Under the pieces are notes generated by a model. The model ran no database searches, was not told where the DNA came from, and saw nothing but the letters and a program-made list of their open reading frames with translations. Below are positions 1 through 12,776 of a stretch of 64,000 nt of DNA, in pieces (the stretch's first letter is position 1; each line of letters opens with the position of its first letter). The DNA is from Laccaria trichodermophora (Eukaryota > Basidiomycota > Agaricomycetes > Agaricales > Hydnangiaceae): assembly GCA_018417955.1 (NCBI GenBank), contig JACTVC010000004.1, positions 2,852,001 to 2,916,000 on the forward strand, written 5' to 3'. Both the position numbers and the translations under genes were made by a program.

Positions 1-421
1 GTTATCGCTGCGACTATCTACCAGACCAAATTTTGTGAATAATTAGAGCAAATCGACATACAAAGCCCTTGTGAGCAGCCATGATCACGTGGGAGTCTGG
101 TCCTGCCGCCTCGGAAACAGCTTCCTACCTGAAGTCGCATTCTCTCTCCAGCACTCAGAGGGCTCTATTGCCATCTACACACTCGGTATGTTCCACGATA
201 TCATCTAATGTGTCTATGAGGCTTACAAGCGCAAACTCATTTGAAGTGGCCAGTGGCCAGGGCCACCATTGGTTCCTTTGCGGATTAGGCCACCGATCTT
301 TTGCCACCTTGCCCTACTTAAGATGCCTCAAGACTGAAACAAATGCCACCCCAACTTCGTTCACTTGTCTCTTGCACCCACCTACGCACTCGAAACTCAT
401 TACTTCCCAAACTACTGCATC
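1..421. other. Intergenic, no gene seen
   Basis: The open frames in this stretch are short and run in a different frame from the gene that begins at 422. No splice pattern or protein family is recognisable. It probably holds the promoter and 5' leader of the downstream gene. Confidence 0.5.
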
Positions 422-2681
422 ATGGGACGTGGAGCCAAAGCCAGCCTTTGGAATTTCTCAGACGCGCAAAAGTCCGCGATTGATTCACACATTACCGGCT
501 TTGAAGAGCAAGTTCGCCAGTTGAATCCCGACTGGAAAGCGCATCAAAAGGACCTCACTAAGGCGAAGCAGGATATCGCAGGTCCCTTGTTGGACTCTGA
601 CCTCTTCCGGCCCTTGTGGGATGAGAAACATGCTGACTATGTGAGCGAAGATGAGTCAGCTGCCGACAGTGAGAAGGAGAGGGAAGCGATTCGAAGGAGG
701 AAAGAGGGCGGACGAAAGGCCTGGCTCGAGGTACGACAATTATCTAAAGTCTCCCCGGACTTCTGCTAGACACTTTCTTGCAGGCTATTATGCGTCGCAT
801 GCCAACAACAAAATGAAGCCAAGGGACCTAAAGGCCATATCTCTTGCCGCCGCTACAACGCCTTCTGAGGGTCGCCCTATGCCTTCCGAGTCATTCTTCA
901 ACTTCGATATCTCAGGCAAGAGTCTCTTCATTCTCGAGAACGATGCGGAAATCACCACACTATATAAGAAAATCTTGGAACAAGACAACATTCCCGCAGG
1001 CGGTGCACGTAACAAGGCTATCAAGAAGCTTTGGCACAAAGCGAATCAGGAAGAATGGAACTCCAAAGCTGAAGTTGTTGCAAACGATGTTCCCAAGTAC
1101 GTGTTCTCGTTCATTTCGTTTCAGTTTGAAAGTAACATATCAATGTAGAAATCAGCACGAGTTTCCCACAGCTATCTATCTTGCCATGAAGCAGCTGGCT
1201 GAGACTGGCCGCCTGGGTTCTACCCTGATCAGTTTCTCCTATGCGTTTCGTGATTCCGACGATGACGGAATTATAAGTGGCATGTACGTCCTTGCATCCT
1301 ATTTTCATGCGATTACACATAGTTAATTTGATTAGTTCCTATGTTGGCTACAATGCACAGACCCGTACCCAAATTAACGCCAAACCCCACGATTCCAAGA
1401 TGGTTCACGAACTTTGGGCCAAGCACGCAGATGCCACCCTTCCACATACATTTTTTTCTGACGTTTATAATCATGTTAAACGATTTTTTCTAGGTAAACC
1501 AGTTATGGTACATCTGGAGCGCAATGACAGCGGCATGCCAATATTTCCTGACGTTGACCTCACGACAAGTGCTCCACCGATGGTCGTGGAAACACTCAAA
1601 TCATACGTGACTGAGCTTTGGGGTATGTAGTCATTGGAATCTCTTGCGTTCTATGAATATTAACCCCCGAATCTTCCAGTCTCCTCATGGCCATTCGAAG
1701 CTGAGATGCCTTCTGTCCCATGGGCGGATATTTCCACATCGCCTGACACATACTATGATATCAAGGCCTTCGTCCTGCCGTGCCCTCTGGTTGCCCCACA
1801 GACCCTCACTCTTCCCAATCTTCACATCCTTGCCCCCTTTTTTATTCAATCATCATCCTCCCCGAATCCCTTCCGTTTTCGGTCAAAGTCAGAGATCCTC
1901 AAAAGGATCTCTGCTAGCGAGGAGCAAGCGCACGACAAAGGCCACCCCGCAGAGCTGGGTGTTGAGGGCACCGCACCACAACTAATTTCTTCTACCGGGA
2001 GTGGCGCTGCAGGGCATGAGCGTGATGGTGGCGAGGATGACATTGGAAATGAGGGTGGTGGCGAGGATGTTGGGAATGAGGGTGTCGATGAGGGCAACAT
2101 GTGTGTTGGAGGCAACAACGGTGGGATTGCAAAGACTGCCAAGTTGGGTGTCGCGAGGGCAGTGTTGGACCCTAGCACGGCTACGATGTCAAACGATGTC
2201 ACAGTGCCGGCGGAGCATGAAGGTAAGAAAAGGCTTCATTACTTTGTTTATGATATGTACTTACTCAATCTAATCAGTAGGTGGTATACTGAAACCCAGG
2301 CGAAGCTATTCTCAAGCTCGTAAAACTCGTGGCGGTCGAAAGGGTCATGGTGGTAAAAATGCAGGACAAAGCGCATCCCTGCAAATTATGAACGCAACAT
2401 CTCCTGTCACAACGGCCAGTCCCACCCACCCCCCCGAACCCAGCCCATCCCCAGCCGTGATCATAGGTCCCAGTACACCCGTTATTTCGATCTCCAATCC
2501 TGGCGGCCATACCGACTCCGGGAGTGCAACTGGCTCTGTTAGCGCTCCTGCCAGAACTGCGCCTACCATTGCGGTGCGACCATCACGCAAGAGGAAAGCT
2601 CCCAATGCCTTTCCGACCCTCATCGCTGCAAAGGCGCCTGCAGTCGTCGGGCCTGATGGCCGTCCTTTGAAGAAAAAGTGA
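422..2681 (+). CDS. Hypothetical protein, acidic/Gly-rich middle and basic C-terminus
   Basis: I cannot name a function. The start is MGRGAKASLWNF. The 3' exons join cleanly: introns at about 1097-1148, 1284-1335, 1623-1679 and 2223-2280 keep one frame to the stop at 2681, giving roughly 680 residues. The middle is rich in Gly, Glu and Asp (GGEDDIGNEGGGEDVGNEG). The tail is Pro/Ser/Thr-rich, then carries RKRKAP and ends in PLKKK, which looks like a nuclear localisation signal. The first junction is a problem. The obvious intron 731-783 shifts the frame, while a donor at 669 would restore it at the cost of about 20 codons, so either that donor is used or there is a one-base lesion. The truncated transposase downstream suggests a repeat-rich neighbourhood. 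Function unknown; gene reality fairly sure. Confidence 0.6.
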
Positions 2682-3183
2682 GTGTCTCTCTCTATACCTC
2701 CATTTCTACCAAATGTTGACGGAATGGCTATCACTCTAGGCCAGGTTACGATTATGTCCCCGTCACCGATTAGTTCATTTATTGATCTCGGATTGATTAA
2801 AACAAGTTTATCCTTTGAATCAAGTTTAACTCACATCTACTTACCCCTACTTATTCAATCAAGGTTCATCCTTGTTTCGATTAAGTTCTTTTAATCATGT
2901 TTCCGTCAATCTGATTCAGGCCTTACAATCAAGTTTATTTTCTTTTGTTCCGATAAAGTTCTTTTAATCATGTTTCCGTTAATTCAATTTAGCCCTTACA
3001 ATCAAGTTGATTTTTTCTCTTTAATCATGATTATTGCCTATAGACCTACTTATAGATAATGTACATAAACCTACAGATAATGTACATAAACTATGGTATG
3101 ATTAAACAAGCTGTTTGATTAATCAAAAGTTTCTATCCAAAAGGTCTTTGATTAATCGAGATCCATAGAGTTTTTTAATAGCG
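2682..3183. other. AT-rich spacer with short direct repeats
   Basis: This is A+T-rich non-coding sequence between the hypothetical gene and the truncated transposase. The phrase tttaatcatgtttccgt occurs twice, at about 2891 and 2965, and taatgtacataaac is repeated around 3056-3090. No terminal inverted repeat of the following transposon could be identified here. Confidence 0.5.
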
Positions 3184-5443
3184 ATGGAGTGCATCAGCTT
3201 GCCGTCAAGCATCCGACAACGGCCTGAAAATATATTCTTCGCGGGCACCGTCCCGGGACCCAAACAACCAAGTCTTGATGGGCTCAATCCATTCATTGCT
3301 CCCCTGGTTGATATACTTGACCGCAGTTACCACCAAGGGACCTGGTTTTCCAGAACGTATGAACATCCAGAAGGTCGACGATCACGAGAGGCAATTATCC
3401 CCAGTGTGAACGACCTCCCTGGGTCTCGCAAAGTCACTGGCTGCGCAGGTCATTCAGCAACAAGGTTCTGTTCATTGTGCTACTTACCGAAGTCCGAAAT
3501 CAATTGCCTGGATGAGTCGAAATTTAAGCCGGTCACCGCTGAAGAGCACCGACGACATGCTAAAGAATGGCTTGAGGCCACTTCTAAATCAAAGCGCAAA
3601 GCTCTGTTTAAGAAACACGGTGTACATTGGTCAGAACTCTTACGTCTAAGTTATTGGGATCCAGTCAGTTGGGTCGTGGTCGACGGCATGCATGCCCTCC
3701 TTCTAGGGATAACAAGACACCATTTTCGAGTCGTGATTGGGACTAAATGGGACGAACGAGATGATGAAGTGGATACCATTGTGTCCAATCAAACGCCAAA
3801 GGAGGTGCACCTGAAAAAGGGACGTCGGTTGTTAGCAAGCCCAAGCACCACCATTAAACAACTGGAAACGTTGCCCATACCGGCTCTGAGGCAGCTTTGT
3901 ATTGAGTACGACGTCATCCAAGCGGTCACGCAAACGGGTCACCGTGTAAAGAAACGTCCGTTCGCGAACGCTCTTCTGGTACGTTAACCGGCGGCCAAAG
4001 TATTGCTTTGCTGATTCAATTCCAAGTCTGTTTGTCGAGAGACGTCAATCGAAGATGACAATAATGCGGAAGAGATCCCCACCATTGGTGTGACTTCACT
4101 CGACAGCGGTAAGCTCGGAGATGACCTCAAGGGCGATCTCACAGAAATAAACACAGAACTTGGGGATCAAACAGATAGCTTTGACGGTAATCCTATGCTC
4201 AGTACGAAGGAACTCAAGCAGATACAGCAAGACATACGAGATACGATCTGCCCCACGTGGCAGACAGGTCCTCCGCCGAACTTCGGCTCTCCCGCTCATG
4301 GAAAGCTCAAGGCAGATCAATGGAGAACATGCATCGAATTCGATCTTCCTGTGTCGCTCGTCAGAATGTGGGAGGCTTCAAATGAACAAGACATCCCCGA
4401 TGAACTGCGCCGTCGACGCCAAAAGGTAGTTGAAAGCACGATGCTCTTGTCAATGGCACTCCGATGGGCTCTTTCGCATAGAACGTCAGAAAAGCATGCA
4501 CAAGAATACAAGCGATACATGCTCAAATACCTTCATACATTGAGGGAACTTTGCCCCAATGACGATCTTCATCCTGTGCACCACAACGCACTACACATCC
4601 CCGACTTTCTTCGAAGATTCGGCCCCATGCACGGCTGGTGGATGTTCCCTTTTGAACGTCTTATTGGAATTCTTCAGAAAGTTAAGACTAACTTCAAAAT
4701 TGGTGAGGGGTTTCGTTTCTTTCAGAGAAGTAGTCTTGACAATACCTTTAGGCCAATTGGAGACAACAATCATGAATACGTTCTGCGCAGCGAGCGAGTT
4801 GAAGGTTTTCCTCCAACGTCCCGGATGTCCCGAATCGTTGCGAGCCTGTGGACCGATATTAGCCGATTGTTTTCCCGACATGGAAAGGGGAACACTGAAC
4901 CATGATATCCAGACTCTGGGGGAAGAGAACTGTGTGCGACATCAACAAGGAAAAACCGTTCGCCTTGAAGAAGACGTACGTGATGCCCTGGTCACCGCTC
5001 TTCAAGGCAACTCAGCTCTTGCGCAGGGAGTACGAGAACATAACCGATTGGAGTTCCGAGGACGCAAAATTGCATCATCCCGCGCGACCTACCGCAATAG
5101 CATAGTATTTTTTGAGCCTTGTGGGGTTGCTGAGCTTGTGCCTGGCATTGTTCGCACAATCATTGAAGTTGGGCCGGTTGAAGGCCCGCTTTTTTTCCTC
5201 GCCATCCACAGATACCTCCCGTCTGCGAGCGACATTTTCCTGAAGTATTCTGAATTTGGGGCTACGATCAGATCGAAAGAGACTCACGAGAAGGTAGAAA
5301 TCATACCTATCACGAATCGGATCTATGCCGCAAACCAACGTTTATGGGACGACGACCAGATTGTTGTCCGTCCCCTCATTGAGGTGAGTTATGTGTCTCT
5401 CAGATCTCGACCTCAATGACATGAGAGATTCCAGGACTTCTAA
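3184..5443 (+). CDS. Tnp2-type (CACTA/EnSpm) transposase, N-terminally truncated
   Basis: DNA transposase of the Tnp2 family, which cuts and pastes CACTA-type elements. Exons at 3184-3978, 4027-4702, 4752-5383 and 5435-5443 join in frame to about 703 residues. Family landmarks in order are FFAGTVPGPKQPSLD near the start, a Cys-containing CSLCYLPKSEI segment, KKHGVHWSELLRL, then DGMHALLLG. In the second exon HGWWMFPFERLIG is typical of the C-terminal half. The usual N-terminal several hundred residues are missing: the reading frame begins immediately before the PENIFFAGT motif and AT-rich spacer lies upstream. Clean introns and no stop codons suggest fairly recent truncation. No TIRs were found, so it is probably an immobile relic. 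The family call is confident from motifs; activity is doubtful. Confidence 0.8.
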
Positions 5444-5520
5444 AAGTCAAGTAGTAGTATTAGTAAGGCATTTGGTACGCTAATATACATGTAAGAGATT
5501 GCTATCGAATCATCCCATGA

Positions 5521-7212
5521 TCAAAACCTGGGGGTCCCCTTCCACACACCTGCAGGGCAGTGAATTGTAGACAGGTTGGGCAACAAAGCTTTACAAGTCG
5601 TGATAAAGTCATTAAATTGAGACCTCTCTATGATCACTTGGCTCTCCAACTCACTAAGGAATTGCGGTTTGACTCGCAGTTCAGAAACATCGGGGCAGAT
5701 TTGTGACCAGTCGGCAATTCGGTTCTTAGAGAAAGATGTAAGTAATGGGACCATTCAACGAAGGAAACTGAACTCACAGCCATGGTCTGGTCGAAGGAAT
5801 CAACCATAAACTCAAGCGTCTTGACTCCAAAAAGACGAACAGCGTCCGGCTTTCGGCATACGCATTGAACCTCTGGATAAATGAGAAATTGCTCGACGTG
5901 ATCTGGGATGCGATTGGGAAGAGAAATTACGAGCTTCAAATTGTTGAAGCGATATTTGGTGAGCGGCACCAGCACCGCCAAGAGTGTGTTCACATTGGAA
6001 CAGAATTCGACCTGGGACGGGCGGGGTCGGATGTTGGGCGCCTGAAGAAAACACTCCTGAAGAAGCGACGCATCTTGTAGCTTCAAGAGGCAATAATTGG
6101 CACTCAAAAATAAATGTGTGAGAGGAGGTAGGGAAAGGGCAGATTTGGGGGCAGTGGGTATGAGTCCGTTGAGAGGGTTACTGAAAAGAAAGACCGTCTT
6201 GACCAAGGAATGTTGCTTGAAAAAAGCCACTTTGATCGAAATTGTAACGTGGGTTAAAGACCGAATGGAGAAGGTTCGAAGCTTGGGAAAGTTGATGAGG
6301 GATAGGATACTATCGCAGTCCTGTTGCAAAGAGCAATCTTCAAGCTGAAAATCCTCGACCTGACTTGCGATGACGAAGATGGATTGACAGAGTCCGAACA
6401 AACTTGGAATTCTGGTCAAATCGGCAGATACTGCCAATGAACTGATACCCTTCAGCAAACCACGCGTGGGAAGCTGACGGACAGGCTGCGGAGGACGATG
6501 AAATGGAATAGTGAGGGAACGAGTCGGAGGATTGAAGTACGACCTTGATCTCTGAAGCTGAAGACTAAAGCAGGTGTCTCTCAAGGACGCCAGGAATGCG
6601 ATGAGAGGTTCCACAATTCTCGTGTCATGCAACAACTCCGTTTCCCTCTCATCAAATTCGATACAAACAGACCGGACTCGAGGTGTTGCCGCAATCAGCT
6701 TCCGCAGGTGCCTCCCATACTCGACAACGTAGAAGAGGTCGCAAATTAGCGAGATTTTGTCGAACAGGGGCGTAGTGGAAAGGAGGACGATGGCCGTACG
6801 TTCAACAATGTCTTTGATGTAGATGTACCCATTATTATTTCCAATTATATCAGCGCAAGCAAGATATGTGCGTGCGGCATTGGCTCTGAGTCTGCGGTTG
6901 AATAAGAGCGCCAGGCTCAATAAGTCGGAATCGGTAAGGTTGGCAAGAATGAATTGCAGAAGTTCGTTTGGGAGATCAAGAAGGGGGGGACTAGAAGGAT
7001 CGGGAGAGCGAAACGTGTCAAGCTCTTCATGCATAGGGGATGCCTAGAAGAACAGGAAAGAAAAATTGAGCAAGAGCTGCCGCAGGAAAGGAACAAGCAC
7101 AGACCTGCTTCTGTCTCTTGGCGCGTGGTTGCAAGGATGGTTCGTCGGACCCAATCACTGACGCATCGCCAGACCTCTGTGGGAACGTGGGCTGAGATGA
7201 TGAATATAGCAA
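5521..7212 (-). CDS. F-box domain protein
   Basis: Likely substrate receptor of an SCF ubiquitin ligase, as is common for the expanded F-box families of mushrooms. Exons, read on the minus strand, are 7212-7105, 7043-5778 and 5724-5521, with introns of 61 and 53 nt, giving about 525 residues. The F-box is near residue 57 (LLDLPNELLQFILANLTDSD). The rest is Leu-rich without clear repeat periodicity. The start at 7212 is chosen because the short basic exon (PRAKRQKQ) joins in phase through GTCTGT...CTTCTAG to ASPMHEELD. A shorter start at 7034 is also possible. It stands alone: the transposase ends about 80 bp away, converging on it. The substrate cannot be inferred. Confidence 0.78.
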
Positions 7213-8365
7213 TGAGATGTACTTACGTCTGTTTGAGATCTTTTCAAAGAACCGTTACTGCGACGTGACGATAGTATCTGGGACACCAATTAAGTCAATG
7301 GCGCGTCATCCAAGATGACGAGCAAGTCCCACCTTTTCGACGAACGCTGCCGGCAGCGTTACTTGTCCGGACAAAGGAAGACGCATATTAAAATTGATGT
7401 TTAGAAATTGGGGACTGAGGATGGAATTCGTGTATAATAACATCGGTATTTAAATCAGTTGTCCGAAAACTTACAAGACAATAAATTGAAAAGGTTGTCC
7501 AGGACGCGACGGTTAAAGACTCACTGTAAAATATAGTTGCCCTGAGCACCATGGCAACAATACAAGTCGCATCGATGCGACTCATAATAGCTGGAAGCTT
7601 TTCCCTGCTGATGTGCGCAATCAGCCACGGTCGGGTGATCACAGTTCGTTGTACTTACTCCACTTCGAAATGGAAACAAGTAACATCTCCATTCACACTT
7701 CTTGCTTTTGTTTTCTTCGATCATTCTTGAGTGGTACCTGACTATTCTACATTTGATTCTGCAAGAGTATTTACAAAGTATGTACACGTAGTAAGTACAA
7801 TTAATGAAAGAATGGAAGGGGTTAAGTATCGCTAGGGGGTATGAGGAGGCATCGCATAAAGGTAGGGTAAGTAGGAGGGAAGAGAGAAGGCGCTTTTCCA
7901 CTTGGCGTCGGTATATGAACCGACTACTTTAGGGTTGTCGCTTCAAAACTTTAGGGTTGTCGCTTCAGAACTTTAGGCCTTTAGCGACACAAGCGGAAAT
8001 TGCCGACCCCAATTAGCACGCCCTAAAGTCGCACTGTAATCCCGCTCACAAATCTTATTCTTTTCCCCTTCTCCCTCCTCCATCATCGTCACCTCCTTTC
8101 CTCGCCAGGGCTCCCCCTTTTCGTGTAGGATAGAAATGTAATGTAGAATAGAACATTTTGTACCTTACTATAGATGATCACAACGATTACAATAAGACAA
8201 AAAAGACACAAAAAAAGAGACGTATGATGAGCGGGCTAGACGGCGGGGTCGCTACGGCGAAAGCTACCTCCGTAGTGTATGCGCTGCGTGATCTTTTTTT
8301 TTTTTCTATTGTGTCTTTCTCATTTAATCTCCAGCCCGATACCCTCTCGGCCCTCCAATCAAGTC
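7213..8365. other. Intergenic with a short tandem repeat
   Basis: No convincing gene; the minus-strand frames around 7388-7901 are short and overlap each other without splice logic. A 22-bp unit containing ctttagggttgtcgcttc occurs twice in tandem at 7926-7969, with a third partial copy. A related gccctaaagtcgc lies in opposite orientation at about 8019. The region probably holds divergent promoters for the F-box and WD40 genes. Confidence 0.45.
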
Positions 8366-9967
8366 ATGAACAACAGCTATATTCCTGCCGTAGGTTCTCT
8401 TCTTCGTTCGATTTCATCTGCTAACACTGTATACTGTCCAGTTTGAGTGCCGGCACACATTGGTCAAACATACCAAACCGTTGAACACTTTACAATTAAA
8501 CAAGGATGCTACGATGCTTCTCAGCGGTGGTAGGTGTCCTTGTCAATCCCCCGTCCCTGCATCGCTAACCCTTGAAATAGCGGATGACAGGTTGTTACTC
8601 GTCTGGAATATCCTCAACGGGAGTCTCGAACAAACCATCTCCGTTACTTTCAATGGACCTGTCTCTGCCGCTGTCTGGACCCCAATCTCGCCAAACCGCC
8701 CCAGCACTACTTTCGCATTCGGTTGTGCCGACGGAACAATGTTTGCTTACCATCAAACCCAGGAAGACGTAAGTTTCTCCTTTTTCTTCTCATTATTCTA
8801 TTAATTGTTGATGCAGGAACCTTACTGCACTACATGTTTAGTTCCAGCCCACGACGGTCGTGTTGAAACCCTTGCCTTTGATGCCCATCACCGCCGCATT
8901 GCATCTGCTGGAAGCGGTTGCGCTAAGGTATGGCAGTTGGATATGGAAGGTCAGAATTTCCCCCCTCTCTTATCTAATTATGCTAATCCTGCTGCGAAGG
9001 ACATTTCAAACTCATTCATACCCTCGATTCCGACCCATTTATCATTCGAAATGTCTCCTTCCATGACAGAGGCTCAAACCTTCTGATATGTTATTTGGAG
9101 TCACACCAAGTGTACGCAAGCGCTCGACATCATCTAAGCTGTATACTTACATACTTGGCAGGCTATGCATGAAGATCGAAAACTGGGTGAAGGAGTGGTG
9201 CCACAGTCTGCCCACGAGAATGTACGCCCAACATATGTTTCTTTTCCAGGTCACTAAATAGAAATGTTAGCGGACATGCTACCATTTCTGGCGATGGTGG
9301 GACATTGATTGTCTCGAACCTCGTTGATGGCGTGGATACATATGCGATCCCCCCTCAGGAGCCGCTTCGCTTGTTTCAGCATCCCATCAACTCCAATGTT
9401 CCGTTGCTCGTTTCCTTGGTAATGGATTCTTCTTTGATTGTAGTGGGGAGTGATGATGGCTGTCCGCGGATCTATGACCACCACACAGGTCATCTGTCAA
9501 TGTCGTTGCCTCACGGGAATGGTACCTTTTCTCCCGCCGCGTTCTTGTTCTTTAACTAACTATGTGGTAGGTTTGGTCCAGATTGTTGATGTATGAGATC
9601 TCGTTCACTTCTCCCATTCGTCTTAACTGAATTTCATTAGGCAATATCAGACAACGGAAAATCTATCATTGTAACAGGAACGTCTGACACTCATGACATT
9701 GCGATTAAAATCTGGGCACCGATCAAGGTATCCCATACAGATTTTGTCAGCCACACGGCACTGCTAACCCCCTGTTAGGAAATCACGGAAGATGCTCAAA
9801 ATACCCCACCCTCACCTGTCTACTCAGCAGGATTATCCTTCTGGCAGACAGTTTGCATTATCTTAGTCTGTTGCGGTGTTCAAGCTATTCTTCTCAACCT
9901 CCCATTTGACAGAATCTCTGACCTTATACAGAATTGCCTCAAACTTAGACCTCATTTCCATGATTAG
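8366..9967 (+). CDS. WD40-repeat protein with C-terminal membrane anchor
   Basis: A beta-propeller scaffold, probably tail-anchored in a membrane. Ten small exons (8366-8389, 8442-8529, 8581-8768, 8817-8949, 9000-9111, 9162-9221, 9262-9521, 9571-9590, 9641-9727, 9779-9967) join in one frame to 386 residues. WD-type blade ends are visible as DDRLLLVWNI, GCAKVWQLD, GCPRIYDHH and DIAIKIWAP. After the last blade comes a hydrophobic segment (FWQTVCIILVCCGVQAILL) about 30 residues from the end, which I read as a single membrane span. The first exon is only eight codons; it is supported by its phase and by the following FECRHTL block. No partner or pathway can be named. Structure sure, function unknown. 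Confidence 0.82.
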
Positions 9968-10105
9968 TTCGTTGTATCAGTAGTTTGATTTTAAAATTGT
10001 CACGTGAGCTTTTGCGCGATGGCCCTAAAGTCAACATGTGAAAAGTAATTTCGACGCGGTGATGCACGCTTTCCGAACTTCAAGTACGACTAGCCAGTAT
10101 CGGGA

Positions 10106-12776
10106 ATGTCAGATGTAAAGACTTATTTAGTTGAAAGTAACTAGCAATGATCTTATGAATATGAACAGCAGGAGACCACGACCCGAGAATCGCTCACAGA
10201 AAGGCCAACGAAACGCAGAAAGCTTCAGGTAGGATTTCCTTGAACTTGGAGCATAGCTGTAGATATGAAAAGCAAGCAACCTCTAGGGTGACGATATCAG
10301 CAAGTTCATAGATCTTGAGGCTCAAGTTTCGGATGGCGAAAACGAAGGCGAAGGGGACGAGGAGGATGACCTGGGTATGTCAAAAAGGTTCAACGTCTGG
10401 CTGTGCACTAACGTTAACTTCAAAAGATGACCTGATAGACGATGAGGAGCCGACAGTTGGAGATTCAGATTCAAGGCATTGGCATCTTCTCCGCAAAGCC
10501 TTGATCCCAGTCAATGACGACGATTTCTGGGAAGGTTTTCTGCAACATGTGAATTCCGGTGGTCGTCGACGAGAACACAATCAGGGAGATTTGAGAATTG
10601 AGTCAGACGATGACTTGAAATTCGATTTAGCTGTTGATGACAAGGGAAACGAAGGGGAAAACCCCCTATGGAGCGTAATTGTCAAGGTAAAACTTCTTCT
10701 TTTACATTTGTCTAGCACTGACTCGCTTAGCCTGGCTATGAGGAACATACCGTCTTTCGCGTCTTTCGTCGCCTTACTGACGCGAGATTTCCTGCCAACT
10801 TCAAAGTACAAGCTGTCTTCGGGCAGCCTGCACAACCAGGCAGAGTTTTTTTTGAAGCCTCTTCGCGAGACAATGTCAGTAGGCTTTGTCAAGGTCTGCC
10901 AAATGTCTTTCCATCTAAGATTTCTGCGGTGTTGGTTCCCGATCCCCGCACGCTGTTGCGTGTTCCTGACTCTTTTTCCTTCGAACCAAGAGAGCATGGT
11001 TGGGTGAGACTCCGCCGGGGGGTTTACAAGGGAGATCTTGCTTTTATCTCAAAAGCGAGTCCATCCTTTACCCTCGACGTCCGCGTTGTCCCTCGGATCA
11101 TATATGAAAAGCCCCAAAAGCGCGGTGATGACAAAGATCCCATAGACGACGAAGACGACGAACGTTTTGCAGGCAAATACAATCCCAACCCCGACTTATT
11201 GAAAAGGGCGTCAGCGCCGGGGCGCCCCCCTCAAACGCTGTTCAATCCGACAATAGCAAAGCATCGATTTTGAAGGGCGTTTCAGGAGCGAAACTGCTAC
11301 TCCTTGTTCAAGGGAGTTCTATATGATCAAGACGGATATGCACTCCTACAAGAATTGGATACTGACTGGTATGCTCCAGAAGACGTTATACCGACGCCTG
11401 AAGAGTTTGCAAGATTCAGCGCCTGTTCCGAGATTCCACTCAAGGCAAGGACGGCGACGATGGGGAAGATGGCCGCCCACGTTTTCTTTGTGGAGGATGC
11501 CGTTAAAGTCATTGAAGGCGACGAGAAGGGGCTACATGGACGTATCATCGAGATCAAGGGGAATGAAGCAGACGTTTTCTTTCCGGAGAACGGACTCACG
11601 TCAACCCTATCCCTCTCATCGCTTAGGAAAAACATCAAAGTTGGAGATGCAGTACGCGTAACAGCCGGGGATCACCAGGGGTTTATTGGGTGGGTCGTGA
11701 ATAAAGACGACGACGATCTGTCCATTTTTGATGACAAGACAGGAAACGAAGTAAGTACAACTTTCTGAGTTACATTTATCACTGATTTTGGTGTCTAGGT
11801 AGGAGTTTCTCCTGGCGTCGTTGAGTTTCATATCCCAGTGTTTCATTATAATGCCACGGCCTCTGATTCTAAGCCTCCTTTGATGGCAGCACAAAAGAAC
11901 GCAATGAAGGCCGACCCAAACAGTCATCTCGTCGGAAGGCATGTGACCGTTACCCAAGGCAACTTCAAAAACTATCAAGGATGTATTAAAAGTACGATGG
12001 GCGATGGAAGGGTCCTCGTTGAACTCGGGGCGCGACTGCACCGCCCAGAACCTTTCAAGATTTCTTCCCTTCATCTCAAGTACACTTTTATCTACGTCAT
12101 GAAAAACTTTACTGAACACATTCCTAGCGTGGATGCAGGGCTCCTTCCAGTGACTTCCCTTCCCCTGGCGCCGATGGCCGGCCCCTCGCCTGACTACCTC
12201 CCCCCGCCCTTACCGATACCATATCCTCACATGCTCCCCGCAGCACCACCTGAAGTACCAGCAACCCCACTTCCTAATCCTGAAGATATACCCGCAAGTC
12301 CCACTTGGAATCCCAGCTCACGTACTCCTCGCCCTGGTGATGATGGTGAGAACATCTATACAATCAAATAGCGCTTACTGACGTGATACGTTGCAGCCCC
12401 TCCCCCATATTGGCTCAGGGATAGTTGCTTCAATGGGATGAGACTGAGCCTTCGGTTGCTCAACACGGTCCCCGATTTCTACGGCGGAAAACACGAAGGG
12501 AAGTGTGGCGAATTTCGGGAGGTCGTTGGGGACGCGGTCAAAATCCAAGTCGGCTTTCCAATGTTGGAAGTCCCTTTCAAGTATTTAGTACCAGAGAGAC
12601 CGGAAATGGCACGTCAAACGGTCACCGCCTTTGATGGCCCGCATAAAGGGCATCAATTCAAGATTCAGCGTTTTAGCCAAGACGTCTGTGGGTGCTCTGA
12701 TCTGAAAGCGAAGTCATATAGGAGAAAGATCGACGCCGAAATCCAAACGAAGGATCTTGTAGTGACACGGGCATAA
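10106..12776 (+). CDS. Spt5-like transcription elongation factor (NGN/KOW), with an in-frame TGA
   Basis: Spt5 binds RNA polymerase II with Spt4 and aids elongation; this looks like a paralogue. Exons 10106-10114, 10169-10228, 10287-10374, 10427-10686, 10731-11750, 11799-12079, 12128-12345 and 12397-12776 keep one frame for about 771 codons. The order is a basic start (RPTKRRKLQ), an acidic stretch, an NGN-like block (PGYEEHTVFRVF...), then KOW-like segments (WVRLRRGVYKGDLAFI; VKVIEGDEKGLHGRIIEI; VRVTAGDHQGFIGWVV; VGRHVTVTQGNFKNYQG), a Pro-rich linker and a final KOW-like end. The nine-base first exon is inferred from phase. A TGA at 11271-11273 (about codon 320) interrupts the large exon, and no good intron removes it. 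It is thus a pseudogene, a sequence error or an unusual splice. Family call good, intactness doubtful. Confidence 0.72.
11271..11273 (+). other. In-frame TGA inside the Spt5-like gene
   Basis: The reading frame is open on both sides, with GRPPQTLFNP before and QERNCYSLFKG after; both flanks look like conserved coding sequence. The nearest candidate acceptor (gtttcag, about 11279-11285) has no good donor that would spare the GRPPQTLF block. Confidence 0.7.

Noticed and set aside
7926..7980. Telomere-like tttaggg
   Set aside because: Only two units separated by unrelated sequence, not a head-to-tail telomere array.
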